Source: CBDFKF01 sp965248765 (lineage in GTDB: Bacteria; Pseudomonadota; Alphaproteobacteria; VGEJ01). Taken from it: 64,000 nucleotides of DNA. Position 1 is the first letter of the stretch; each line of letters starts with the position of its first letter. The DNA is taken from positions 2,046,001 to 2,110,000 of the forward strand of contig CBDFKF010000004.1 in the NCBI GenBank assembly GCA_965248765.1. Direction: 5' to 3'. The translations under genes and the position numbers were made by a program. Below the pieces are notes generated by a model. It did not search any database. It had not been told where the DNA came from and saw nothing but the letters and a program-made list of their open reading frames with translations. Positions 7,446 to 16,134 of this stretch are shown in pieces.

Positions 7446-9180
7446 CGCGGCAGCCATCTATGGCGACTGGGGCACGGGGAAGACCTCGGCCATGCGCTGG
7501 TTGGAGGGCAGGCTCGGGCAGTGGAATGAATCCGCCAAGCAGCGGCCGAAAAAGGAAGACGCACGCGTTGTCCGTACGGCGTGGTTCTACCCCTGGAAAT
7601 ACCAGGAGCGTGAGGAGGTCTGGCGCGGGCTTGTGGCGGAGGTGATCCTGGCCTGCCTTGACGGCAAGAATTACACCCTCAAATCCTTCACCCGCGACGC
7701 CAAGGACCTGGGCCGTTTCCTGGGTCGTAGCATTATACGCATCCTCTCCAACGTGAAGATCTCAGGCGGCGGGGTGGAGGCACAGACGGCGGCGCTAAAA
7801 GACATAGCGCGCGACTTGGCGGACACGGCGGCCCCCGAGGCCGCCTACCTCAACGAGTTCGAAACCGTGATGCGTGACTGGGTGAAACGCTCGCTCAAGA
7901 AAAACGAGCGCCTCGTCGTCTTCATCGACGACCTCGATCGGTGCATGCCGGACGTGGCGCTCCAGGCGCTCGAGGCCTTGAAGCTCTATCTCAACATCGA
8001 GCGGCTGATGTTCGTGGTCGGGGTCGACAAAACGGTCGTAGATCAACTCGTCGTTGAACGGTACAAGCGGATGGGCGTCGACGAAACAAAGGCGTTGGAT
8101 TGCCTGGCCAAGATGTTCCAGGTGGAGATCCCGCTCGCCCCGACGGAGTGGGAGGTGGAGGTCTTCTTCGCCGACATCGTGGCCAAGAACGAGACGTGGA
8201 AGAACCTGGAGCACCGGCAGGACGCACTGGAACCCGTCATCATGAATCTGGCCAAGCGCTCACCCCGCGAGGTCAAACGTTTGGTCAATAGCGCGATGAT
8301 TCACGCCTCGGGCGTGCGCCGCTCCAAGCTCATAACGGCCACAGGGGTCGACGCGCCGAGCGGCGCGCAAAGCGTGCAGGTGTTTCTGGTCCGCCGCATC
8401 CTCGGTGCGCGCACCATGGAGACGCTCGCCGGTTCGAAGACGGGCACAAGATTCTTCCGGGCCTGGTCCGCGGCTGTCGCGCGAGACCCGGACGCGGCGC
8501 CCACCGTTCACCTGACGCAACACGACATCGACGCCTTGGGCCGAACGCGCGGCGACGGCGGGGCCCACCTCGAGCCGGCGGACGGGAAGCGCGGCGACAC
8601 GCCGGAGGAGGAGGGCGCGAAGGTCCTCGAACAGGTGCCCTCGCACTTCCGCGAGCTTGTCGGCACCGCAGCCTTTCATTCGTATCTCCGCCTGCTCGGG
8701 GACGACGACCTCGGCGCCCTGATGCGCATTACCTATCCCGAGGAAGCGGCGGTCCTTGGCGGTCTCGGCGGCGCGGGCGAGTCACAGATTGTCCGCGAGG
8801 CGATCGCGCGCGCGCTTGCCAAACCGATCGATGATGTCACGCCGGCAGACTTTCCGCACGTTACGAACATGGGCCTCGGTAATAGCGATATTGAGGATGT
8901 GGCGCCTCTCGCGGCGCTCACAAGCCTGGAACTGCTCTCACTCGGCGTGACGCAGGTCCGCGATTTGGCGCCCCTGGCCGCGCTCGCAAACCTGAGTCAC
9001 CTATACCTTCAAGGCACACAGGTCCAAGACCTGGCGCCTCTTCAAGGGCTGACGCGGCTGAAGCAGGTCGACTTGATTGACTGTTCGGTGCGGCCCGGAG
9101 ACATCGACGCGTTGCGGAAGGCTCTCCCCGACGCGCGGATCAAGACCGGAGAGGGCGAACGGGAGGAAGTTCGTACCTGA
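7369..9180 (+). CDS. KAP family P-loop NTPase with C-terminal leucine-rich repeats, N-terminally truncated
   Basis: The genuine coding sequence starts around 7447 inside the NTPase domain, since Walker A (YGDWGTGKTS, about residues 31-40 of the open frame) comes immediately after transposon DNA. Walker B is VVFIDDLDRC near residue 186. The following FVVGVDKTVVDQLV and KRSPREVKRLVN are typical KAP features. The C-terminus has at least three leucine-rich repeats of about 22 residues (DVAPLAALTSLELLSL, DLAPLAALANLSHLYL, DLAPLQGLTRLKQVDL). The usual 30-60 residues before Walker A are gone; an ATG at 7369 would translate 25 or so residues of out-of-frame transposase DNA instead. KAP NTPases are often membrane-associated and some act in phage defence. 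No membrane insert is evident here. Likely non-functional. Confidence 0.8.
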   Translation: MSSPTGATSTVRRSWRAKTPPSRSRFAAAIYGDWGTGKTSAMRWLEGRLGQWNESAKQRPKKEDARVVRTAWFYPWKYQEREEVWRGLVAEVILACLDGKNYTLKSFTRDAKDLGRFLGRSIIRILSNVKISGGGVEAQTAALKDIARDLADTAAPEAAYLNEFETVMRDWVKRSLKKNERLVVFIDDLDRCMPDVALQALEALKLYLNIERLMFVVGVDKTVVDQLVVERYKRMGVDETKALDCLAKMFQVEIPLAPTEWEVEVFFADIVAKNETWKNLEHRQDALEPVIMNLAKRSPREVKRLVNSAMIHASGVRRSKLITATGVDAPSGAQSVQVFLVRRILGARTMETLAGSKTGTRFFRAWSAAVARDPDAAPTVHLTQHDIDALGRTRGDGGAHLEPADGKRGDTPEEEGAKVLEQVPSHFRELVGTAAFHSYLRLLGDDDLGALMRITYPEEAAVLGGLGGAGESQIVREAIARALAKPIDDVTPADFPHVTNMGLGNSDIEDVAPLAALTSLELLSLGVTQVRDLAPLAALANLSHLYLQGTQVQDLAPLQGLTRLKQVDLIDCSVRPGDIDALRKALPDARIKTGEGEREEVRT

Positions 9181-9317
9181 GGCGGGCGAAGCCCAACTTA
9201 CGCGAGCTCCACTCGGGTCCCGCGAAACGCGCGAACGTGACCGGCGCGAGCGTCCCGTGCAACCGGCCGGGTGGTGGCGTATAACCGCGGCGTGAGGGCG
9301 CATTGGGGGGCGCGACC

Positions 9318-10199
9318 GTGGGCATCCTGACCCAAGTGTTTCTGCCGATTTCGCTCGCCTTCATCATGTTCTCGATGGGCCTCGCGCTGAACCTCGGCGA
9401 CTTCACGCGCGTGGTGGTTCAGCCCAAGGCCTTCGCGATCGGCGCCGTTGCCCAGGTCATTCTGCTGCCGGTCATCGCCTATCTCCTGGTCCTGGTCTGG
9501 TCGGTCGATCCGACGATCGCGGTCGGCGTCATGATCCTGGCGGCGTGCCCCGGCGGGGTGACCTCCAACCTCCTGACCCACCTTGCCAAGGGCGACACCG
9601 CGCTCTCGGTGACGCTGACCGCCGTGATCAGCGTGATTGGCGTCATCACCATCCCGTTCATCGTCAACTTCGCGCTGACGCAGTTCGCCGGCGCCACCGA
9701 GGATGTGGCGCTGCCCGTCGCCAGCACCATTTTCGGCATCTTCCTGATCACCACCGTACCGGTGGCCATCGGCATGGTGGTCAAGCGCTTTGCCGCCGGC
9801 TTCGCCGGTCGGTTCGAGCCCTACGCGCGGGCCATCGCCACCGCGCTGTTCGTGATCATCGTGCTCGGCGCCATCGCCCAGGAGTGGTCGAACCTCCCGC
9901 GCTACTTCGCTGACGCCGGCCCCATCACCTTGGTGCTGAACCTGATCATGATGCTCGTTGGCTTCTACGTCGCTCGCATTTTCGTGCTGGAGCGCCGCCA
10001 GAGGATTGCGATATCGCTCGAGGCGGGGTTGCAGAACGGCACAATCGCGATCTTCATCGCCGCGACCCTGTTGGGCGATGTGCGGCTCGCCATCCCCGCC
10101 GCCATCTACGGGCTCATGATGTTCGTCACCGCCGGGGTATTCGTGGTCGTCAGCGCGCGGGCCCATAACCGCTCGCCGGATCCGCAACTCAGCTCCTGA
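9318..10199 (+). CDS. bile acid:sodium symporter (BASS) family transporter
   Basis: A hydrophobic protein of about 293 residues with 9-10 predicted membrane segments. The cross-over motifs of the BASS family are visible: ILAACPGGVTSNLLTHLAKGD in the first half and EAGLQNGTIAIFIA in the second. BASS proteins move organic anions (bile acids, pantoate, pyruvate and others) with sodium; the substrate here is unknown. I prefer GTG 9318 because GGGGGG lies 7 nt upstream; a TTG at 9303 is a longer alternative. It follows the KAP NTPase by about 140 nt and is divergent in strand from the next gene. No operon partner is apparent. Confidence 0.88.
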   Translation: MGILTQVFLPISLAFIMFSMGLALNLGDFTRVVVQPKAFAIGAVAQVILLPVIAYLLVLVWSVDPTIAVGVMILAACPGGVTSNLLTHLAKGDTALSVTLTAVISVIGVITIPFIVNFALTQFAGATEDVALPVASTIFGIFLITTVPVAIGMVVKRFAAGFAGRFEPYARAIATALFVIIVLGAIAQEWSNLPRYFADAGPITLVLNLIMMLVGFYVARIFVLERRQRIAISLEAGLQNGTIAIFIAATLLGDVRLAIPAAIYGLMMFVTAGVFVVVSARAHNRSPDPQLSS

Positions 10200-10211
10200 A
10201 CCGAGGACGCG

Positions 10212-11519
10212 CTAGTAGCCGAACCAGCTCCGCCGCTCGATGGTGTTCTTCACGGTTTCGAACAGCCAGGGACTGAGGTTGAGCGTCTTCTTGGCCCGCT
10301 CGGTCCAGCGATTGCGGTGCTTGAATCGCTTGATGTAGTCCGGGATATCCAAGGTGCCGAGCCACACCAGGAGCTCGCGCACGCTCTCCGGCGCATCGCC
10401 TGCCCCACCATTCTCCAACATCCTGCGCGCGGATGGTTGCATGGACAGCCAATCGTCTTCGAGGGTCTCGTCGATCGATAGCTGCGTGGCGCGGTAGCGC
10501 GCCTGAACGCGCCGCGACACTTCGGCCGGCGATATCGGAAAACCGAACTCAGTCGGCGTGCCGCCGGCAACGATAATGCCGGTCATCGTGCGCAGGCACT
10601 TCTCGCAATCGCAGCAGTTGAGCGCGTCCACGTACGGCCGGTTGCACACCCGCAGCTGCGGCACGGGCAGGTGCTCTTCCCGGCATTTCCGGACCACGTA
10701 GTTCAGTTTTTCCTGTCGCGTTTCATCAAACGCCACATGAACTCCCGAGATGCCAGCGCAGCGCACGCGATCGTCGATCTCGGGCGAAGAGCCGGCGACC
10801 CCATGGTAACCGCCGCGCGGATAGGTCGATGAGATCAGGATCTCCTTCCCGCCCCAGTGAAACACGGGCGGGATGCACAAGCCGAGCATGCCCATACCGA
10901 GCTGGACATCGTGCCATCACACCCGGATGTCAGGGGCGATGCGCTTCCGCTTGATGATCTCCTTCGCGTTGGTCTTGATGAGAAAATTGCGATGGCCGAA
11001 CTGCTCGGCAAACCTCTCGCATTGTCGGCTGAGCAGGCGCCACCTGTCTTCGAAGTCGAGCGCCGTCTCGTTGCCCCAAACGGTGATCAGATTCTGGAGC
11101 CGCGGATGGTGGCTGAGGCTCGAGTACACGGAATCGACGCCGGCGGTGAACAGCAACGAGATACGCTCATCGCCCGAGGTCGTGTTGGCCTCGTTGGTGA
11201 CCAGGCGCGCCGGCTTGAGTTGGCCGTCCCAGGCGCGGCCCGGGATATTGCGCTTGATCACCTGCCGGATTTCTTCCAACGCCTGCGCGAGATCGGCGTC
11301 CAAGGCATCGATCTCGTAGGTCTCGCCGGAGAGCCAGACAAGCGGCGCGACGTTGAGAATGTTGGGCGCCAACGGCACGGTCGGGTCCATCCGATCGAGA
11401 CCGATGTCGTCGCTATACTCGATGAAGAAATCATCCCACAGGTATCTCTCGCGAAAGGCTGGATCGGTTGTGACATCCAGGCGATCGCCCCGGACGGTGC
11501 ACTCTTTAATCAGCTGCAT
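10212..11519 (-). pseudogene. PP-loop ATP-pyrophosphatase-like protein split by an in-frame UGA
   Basis: Minus-strand reading from ATG 11519 gives 200 residues ending ...RIAPDIRV, then UGA at 10917-10919, then in the same frame WHDVQLGMGMLGLCIPPVF and 230 more residues to 10212. Together the pieces make one protein of about 435 residues. The first half contains SLLFTAGVDSVYS, a PP-loop (SGGxDS-like) ATP-binding motif; the second half has NCCDCEKCLRTM, a cysteine cluster that may bind zinc. That combination recalls ATP pyrophosphatases such as QueC-like enzymes, but I do not recognise the precise family. A TGG-to-TGA change (Trp codon) would explain the stop. The gene lies 51 nt downstream of the acyltransferase-like gene, probably in the same operon. 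Confidence 0.7.
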
Positions 11520-11570
11520 GACTCGCCCTCGCGCGACATCGGCTTCCCGATCTGAGGCTGTGCCACCGCG

Positions 11571-12518
11571 CTACCAACTGAGGTACAGCCGCGGCCAACG
11601 TCCGACATAGGATTCCAAGAGCTCCGCATAGGCGCTCAGCGGCACCCGAATGTCGTCCGGTTCGCCGTTCACTGATGGCGCCACCTCGAGTGCCGGCTCG
11701 ACCGTCGTCACGGACTCGTTCTCGCCGGTCCGAACCGTGAATACCGGCAGCAGTCGTGCCCCGGTACGGCACGCCAGCTTGACCGGTCCCAGGGCCAGCT
11801 CGACATGACCGTTGAAAAAGGGCACGCGACAGGTTTGGCGCGCCTGCGCTCCGACGGTGATCGATACCAGTTTGTTCTCGGCCAGCCGCTGGGTGATCGT
11901 CGCCATGACCGGGCCGACGCGACCGCTCTCGATGATCAGCCGCTCCGCCAGGAATCGGCGCTCAACAGAGGTCCAGAGGGGCGCGAACAGCCGGCGCCTC
12001 GTGAGGCCATGGGCGGGTCGGCTGAGATGGCTGATGGCATGGCCCGCTTGGTGGAAGGCCATTTTCGTGACGATGTCGCTATAGGCCATGGGCTGGGTCC
12101 ACAGGATTGCCCCACGTCCCTGGGCCAGCGCTTCCTCGACGTGGTCCAGGCCATCGATCCGGATGTCGGGGTGCCATCGCCGGCCGCAATAGAACTGCAA
12201 GCAATGGAGCCGCGCCTCGTTATGGGCGATGCCTTGTTCCCAAGCGATGTCCGCGGCGTCGGCATCGTCATGGTAACCGCGCAGCACGCTCGCGATGTTG
12301 GCCGTGCGGCGGGAGTGACGCCCTGACAGCGTTCCGCCGGCGATCGCCAAGGCTCGGCAAATGCGCCGCCAGTGCCGGGACGGTACCGTTGCGGCTACCA
12401 CCGCCATGCCGGCGAGATAGAACGGCAGAACCGCATCGGTCCACGCGAACGTCGGGCGCTGCGCCGAGTACGGCGCCGGCTCCGCGACCACAACGGCTTC
12501 GGCCCTGGCGGCCGTCAT
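11571..12518 (-). CDS. LpxL/HtrB-type lysophospholipid acyltransferase-like protein
   Basis: 315 residues starting at ATG 12518, with GGAGGA correctly placed upstream. The N-terminal hydrophobic segment AVLPFYLAGMAVVAATVP and the later GLDHVEEALAQGRGAILWTQPMAYSDIV, RRLFAPLW, RLAENKLVSITVGAQ and PFFNGHVELALGPVKLACRTGARLLPVF follow the layout of lauroyl/lipid A acyltransferases, including the anchor near the FxG step. The catalytic HxxxxD is not obvious: the equivalent position reads WTQPMAYSD, with no His before the Asp. It may therefore be inactive or use another chemistry. It precedes the broken PP-loop gene; together they could once have modified a surface lipid or glycan. Confidence 0.7.
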   Translation of the reverse strand: MTAARAEAVVVAEPAPYSAQRPTFAWTDAVLPFYLAGMAVVAATVPSRHWRRICRALAIAGGTLSGRHSRRTANIASVLRGYHDDADAADIAWEQGIAHNEARLHCLQFYCGRRWHPDIRIDGLDHVEEALAQGRGAILWTQPMAYSDIVTKMAFHQAGHAISHLSRPAHGLTRRRLFAPLWTSVERRFLAERLIIESGRVGPVMATITQRLAENKLVSITVGAQARQTCRVPFFNGHVELALGPVKLACRTGARLLPVFTVRTGENESVTTVEPALEVAPSVNGEPDDIRVPLSAYAELLESYVGRWPRLYLSW

Positions 12519-12766
12519 TTCGTCCTCCAACCTCGCTGTGTCGAGAAATCGGAGCCCATCGACCAAGCAATCTAAACGACAGACTTCCTGCGTACAGTGA
12601 CACTGGTCACCCGTGAGGCGCTGAGCGTTTGCGCGCCCCTTCCGCGTCTTCACCATGGGTTTGGCCGGCCGTACCGCTGGGGTACGATTTCCCGATTCCC
12701 GTCACCTGCATCCGAATCTCGTCTCTACCTTCGCGGGATACCGGGATAGCCGGAAAAGGACGTCCC

Positions 12767-13759
12767 ATGGCGCGTGACATTTATGTTCTGACGGAGGCCG
12801 ACTTGCGCGACCTGCTCTCGCTCGACCTCGAGACGGTCGACGTTGTCGAGGGCGCCTTCGTGGCGTTGGCCGGCGGCACGGTGATCATGCCACCGATCCT
12901 GTCGATGGAGATCCCGGCTGCTCACGCTGAGGTCGATGTGAAGACCGCTTACATCCCTGGCCTCGACGGCTTCGCCATCAAGATGAGTCCCGGGTTCTTT
13001 GACAATCCGAAGCTCGGCCTGCCGAGCCTCAACGGACTCATGATCCTGTTTTCCGCCAAGACGGGACTGGTCGAGGCGCTGCTTCTCGACAACGGCTATC
13101 TGACTGACCTGCGCACCGCCGCCGCCGGCGCGGTCGCCGCGCGGCATCTGGCGCCGCAGACGGATACCGCGGGCGTGATCGGGACCGGGGTCCAGGCGCG
13201 CCTACAGATCGAGGCCGCCCATCTCGTCCGCCCGTTCACGAAGGCCTTGGTGTGGGGCCGCGATGCGGACAAAGCCCGGGCATGCGCTAAGGACCTCGGC
13301 GAGCGGCTGGAGATTGAGGTGCGCGCCGAGCCGGACCCGGCGCGGCTGGTGGCGGAGAGCCAGCTGGTCATCACGACGACTCCCGCCAGGTCCCCCGTTC
13401 TTCAGGCCAAATGGCTGCATCCCGGTCTGCACATGACCGCGATGGGATCGGACACGGCGGGCAAGAATGAGATCGAAGCGGACGCTTTCGCCCGACTCGA
13501 CCGCTATGTTCCCGACCGCTTGAGCCAGTGCGAAACGCTCGGTGAGCTGCACATCGCGCTCGCAGCCGGGACCGTCACCGACACCAGCAGGTTCGCTGAG
13601 CTGGGACGCATCGTCGGCGAGCCGAGCCTCGGCCGGACATCGGCCGACGACATCACGCTATGCGACCTGACTGGGACCGGCGCCCAGGACACCGCGATCG
13701 CCAGCTTCGCCTATCGGCGCGCGATTGAGCAATCGGTCGGGAGCGTGATCCAGGCTTAA
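12767..13759 (+). CDS. ornithine cyclodeaminase / mu-crystallin family protein, EutC-like
   Basis: 330 residues starting at ATG 12767 with GGAAAAGGA upstream. The sequence follows the ornithine cyclodeaminase/alanine dehydrogenase family: substrate region VDVKTAYIPGLDGFAIKMSPGFFDNP, then LLDNGYLTDLRTAAAGAVAARHLA and the Rossmann motif GVIGTGVQARLQ. Length and the FFDNPKLGLPSLNGLM stretch strongly resemble EutC, the cyclodeaminase annotated in ectoine/hydroxyectoine utilisation. No eutABDE or ectoine transport genes are in the window, so the function in this strain is inferred only from the protein. NAD(P)-dependent deamination of a diamino acid is the family reaction. It stands alone on the plus strand. 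Confidence 0.82.
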   Translation: MARDIYVLTEADLRDLLSLDLETVDVVEGAFVALAGGTVIMPPILSMEIPAAHAEVDVKTAYIPGLDGFAIKMSPGFFDNPKLGLPSLNGLMILFSAKTGLVEALLLDNGYLTDLRTAAAGAVAARHLAPQTDTAGVIGTGVQARLQIEAAHLVRPFTKALVWGRDADKARACAKDLGERLEIEVRAEPDPARLVAESQLVITTTPARSPVLQAKWLHPGLHMTAMGSDTAGKNEIEADAFARLDRYVPDRLSQCETLGELHIALAAGTVTDTSRFAELGRIVGEPSLGRTSADDITLCDLTGTGAQDTAIASFAYRRAIEQSVGSVIQA

Positions 13760-13854
13760 GCGGCCGAGGTCTGAGGCACTGTATGCCGAAGCCGAAAACC
13801 CATAAGGTTCCCGCGACGCGCCTCACTTGGCGCAACAGGTCTTGGGAGGCAATC

Positions 13855-14236
13855 ATGAACCAATCGATCATGGATCTTGTGGCCGCGGCAAAGGCCGTGG
13901 TGCCGTCGATCACCGCCGAGGCGGCCGCCGAGCTAATCGGCCGCGATAACACGCTGTTGGTCGATGTGCGCGATGCCGAGGAGGTCGCCGCGAGCGGCAA
14001 GATCGAGGGCGCGCTGAACGTCTCGCGCGGCATGTTGGAGTTCCGCGCCGACGAGACGACGCCGTTCCATAACGACGCGTTCTCCAAGGATTAAGACCGT
14101 CATCCTCTACTGCGGATCGAGCGGGCGCGCCGCGCTCTGCGGCAAGGCGCTCTTGGACCTTGGCTACACCGATGTGCGCAACCTCGGCGCGTTCCAGCAA
14201 TGGGCCGAGGCCGGACGGCCCGTCGAGAAAGTCTAA
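13855..14236 (+). pseudogene. rhodanese-domain protein with a one-base frameshift
   Basis: From ATG 13855 (ribosome site GGGAGG) the protein reads as a single-domain rhodanese: LLVDVRDAEEVAASGKIEGALNVSRGML, then PFHNDAFSKD followed at once by TAA at about 14092. Dropping one T restores a continuous frame: KTVILYCGSSGRAALCGKALLDLGYTDVRNLGAFQQW, ending at TAA 14234-14236. The restored part contains the active-site loop CGSSGR with the catalytic cysteine of sulfurtransferases. As written, the product lacks the catalytic cysteine. Either this is a recent inactivating mutation or a base-calling error; the flanking frame is otherwise clean. Confidence 0.85.
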
Positions 14237-14404
14237 GCCCCCCGGTCGGATCAGATACCTCTCGCGCCACCGCTCTTCAACGTGGGCACAGGCGCGGCTT
14301 GCAAGAATAGTGCGCGCCCGTCGCGCGATCCCGTATACTCCGGCGCCACGCTCGCCGACTAATCCCGGCGCGTGCGTGCACCATCCCCGCCAACGGAGCG
14401 CGCG

Positions 14405-15352
14405 ATGACCTTGAGAACAGGCGGCCGCCCGGTCGTCTCGCCCTACGTCCTGATGTTGCTGACGATGTGCTTCTGGGCGGGCAACGGTGTCGTTGCCAAG
14501 GCCGCCATCGCCGGTGTGCCACCGGCGGCGCTGGCCTTCTGGTCGTGGGTCATCGGCGTCATCGTGCTTACACCATTCGCTCTACCGCACGTGCTGGCGC
14601 GGCACGACCTCGTTCTGGGCAACTGGCTCAAGCTGGTGCTGATCGGCGTGCTCGGGATGAACGTCTTCTTCCACCTGTTCTACAACGCGCTCACTTTTAC
14701 CTCGGCGATCAATGCCACGCTCATCGGCACCACCATCCCGGCGATGATCGTCGCGCTGTCATGGTTGCTCTATCGCGAAGCGATCTCGTGGCGGGCCGCC
14801 TTCGGCAGCATCGTGGCGTTTCTCGGGGTGGTCGTGGTTATCGTCCGCGGCGACATCGCCGTGTTGATGGCATTCGGCTTCAACAGCGGCGATCTGTTGA
14901 TGGTTCTCGCGGTCGCGTCCTGGGCGTTTTACACGGTGCTGCTCCGGCATGCCCCGCCGGGGCTCAATCCACTGGCCATGCTGTGGGTCTTCGCGGTCGC
15001 GGGCGTGATCATCAACGGCGTGATCTACGCCACCGAGGTGTTCTCGCCGATGGCCTTCGCGCTCTCCTGGGGCAACGTGATGATGATCGCCTATGTGGCG
15101 ATCTTCCCATCGGTGCTGGCCTTCGTCTTTTACAATGCCGGCGTCAAGGCCCTTGGTCCCGGCATCGCCGGACAGTTCCTATATCTGACGCCGATCCTGA
15201 CGGCGATCCTGGCGGTGGTCTTCCTCGGCGAAACCTTTGAGCTCTACCATTTGGTGGGGCTTGTGGTGATCGTGGTCGGCCTCTATTTGGCGACCACGCG
15301 GGCCAATTTGCTTGGCCCGATGATCACGAGAATCATCACCAGCGGGCGTTGA
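14405..15352 (+). CDS. EamA/DMT family transporter
   Basis: 315 residues with ten predicted membrane helices in two EamA repeats. The first half has WAGNGVVAKAAIAGVPPAALAFWSW and NALTFTSAINATLIGTTIPAMIVALS; the second has ALGPGIAGQFLYLTPILTAILAVVFLGE, which is the classic end of the second EamA domain. Members of the drug/metabolite transporter superfamily export amino acids, nucleobases or small drugs, and sequence does not tell the substrate. The ATG at 14405 follows GGAG by about 8 nt. It is convergent with the two DUF1028 genes downstream. Confidence 0.9.
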   Translation: MTLRTGGRPVVSPYVLMLLTMCFWAGNGVVAKAAIAGVPPAALAFWSWVIGVIVLTPFALPHVLARHDLVLGNWLKLVLIGVLGMNVFFHLFYNALTFTSAINATLIGTTIPAMIVALSWLLYREAISWRAAFGSIVAFLGVVVVIVRGDIAVLMAFGFNSGDLLMVLAVASWAFYTVLLRHAPPGLNPLAMLWVFAVAGVIINGVIYATEVFSPMAFALSWGNVMMIAYVAIFPSVLAFVFYNAGVKALGPGIAGQFLYLTPILTAILAVVFLGETFELYHLVGLVVIVVGLYLATTRANLLGPMITRIITSGR

Positions 15353-15374
15353 GCACGGCCGGCGGGGCCCGCGG

Positions 15375-16115
15375 TCAGCCCGCTTTTCCACCGCCGCCGC
15401 CCGGCCGCTCGGCCGGCCCGATTCGCAGGCCCTCGCGCATGTCATCCCCGAACGCGCCCAACGGATTATCGCGGCTCGGCATCTGGGCGATGAACGGCAG
15501 GTGCTGCAGCTTGGCGATACCGTAGATCCGCCTGAGGTCGGCGATCGGATTGCGGTGGTCGTCGGCGCGCAGATCGACCAGCGGAAAGAACTCCGTGTGC
15601 ACGACGACGACCGCGGCCGACTGCTTGCCGCGGGCATCGCCACCGGCCGCCTGCCCGGCCTCGAGCGCCGCGACCAGGCGCTCGGCGAGATCCAGGGCCT
15701 CGGTCCTCGGAAATGACTCGGCCATGGCGGTGACGCACCCCGCACCCATCAGAAGACTGCCCTGGGCAGCGAAGTTGGGTCCGGTGATGTGGCCGTTCCA
15801 TGGGGCGCATTCGTTGCCCGTGAAAGCGGCGCTGCCGCCTTTGGCATCGGCGTAGCCGATCTGCCGGCTCTCGCGGCCCGGGTCCTCCGCCAGCAGCTTG
15901 TCGCAGACCTCCTGGGCGCTCATCCCCTGCTCCATCAGGTCGAGGCCGTCGTAGGCGAGATAGGGGTTGCACCAGGATTGCGACGAGACGGCGCCAACGC
16001 CAGCCCGGGCAAACGGGCAGTAGGCGCCAACCGCCGGTGCCGCCGTCGCGACGGCGACCCCGAGCTGGCCCGTGCGCGCGCAGCGACCGACGATCGAGAA
16101 TGTGTTGAGCTCCAT
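15375..16115 (-). CDS. DUF1028 family protein (second of a tandem pair)
   Basis: 246 residues. The start MELNTFSIVGRCARTGQLGVAVATA followed by FARAGVGAVSSQSWCNPYLA is the conserved N-terminus of DUF1028, a family with an Ntn-hydrolase-like fold and a mature Thr/Ser near the start. Further blocks, DGLDLMEQG, RQIGYADAKGGSAAFTGNEC, GPNFAAQGSLLMG and LVDLRADDHRNPIADLRRIY, are also family hallmarks. ATG 16115 has GGGAGGAAGTG upstream. It is 19 nt downstream of its paralogue at 16135-16875 and of identical length, so the pair arose by duplication. Biochemical function of DUF1028 is unknown to me. Confidence 0.9.
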   Translation of the reverse strand: MELNTFSIVGRCARTGQLGVAVATAAPAVGAYCPFARAGVGAVSSQSWCNPYLAYDGLDLMEQGMSAQEVCDKLLAEDPGRESRQIGYADAKGGSAAFTGNECAPWNGHITGPNFAAQGSLLMGAGCVTAMAESFPRTEALDLAERLVAALEAGQAAGGDARGKQSAAVVVVHTEFFPLVDLRADDHRNPIADLRRIYGIAKLQHLPFIAQMPSRDNPLGAFGDDMREGLRIGPAERPGGGGGKAG

Positions 16116-16134
16116 CACTTCCTCCCTTGCGCGC

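Noticed and set aside
9198..10187. Long minus-strand open frame of 329 codons opposite the BASS transporter
   Set aside because: It is rich in His, Asp, Gly and Gln without any motif, and lies fully antisense to an unmistakable membrane protein.
10917..10919. Selenocysteine insertion at the in-frame UGA
   Set aside because: No selenocysteine hairpin is evident, the family is not known as a selenoprotein, and a Trp codon explains the site.
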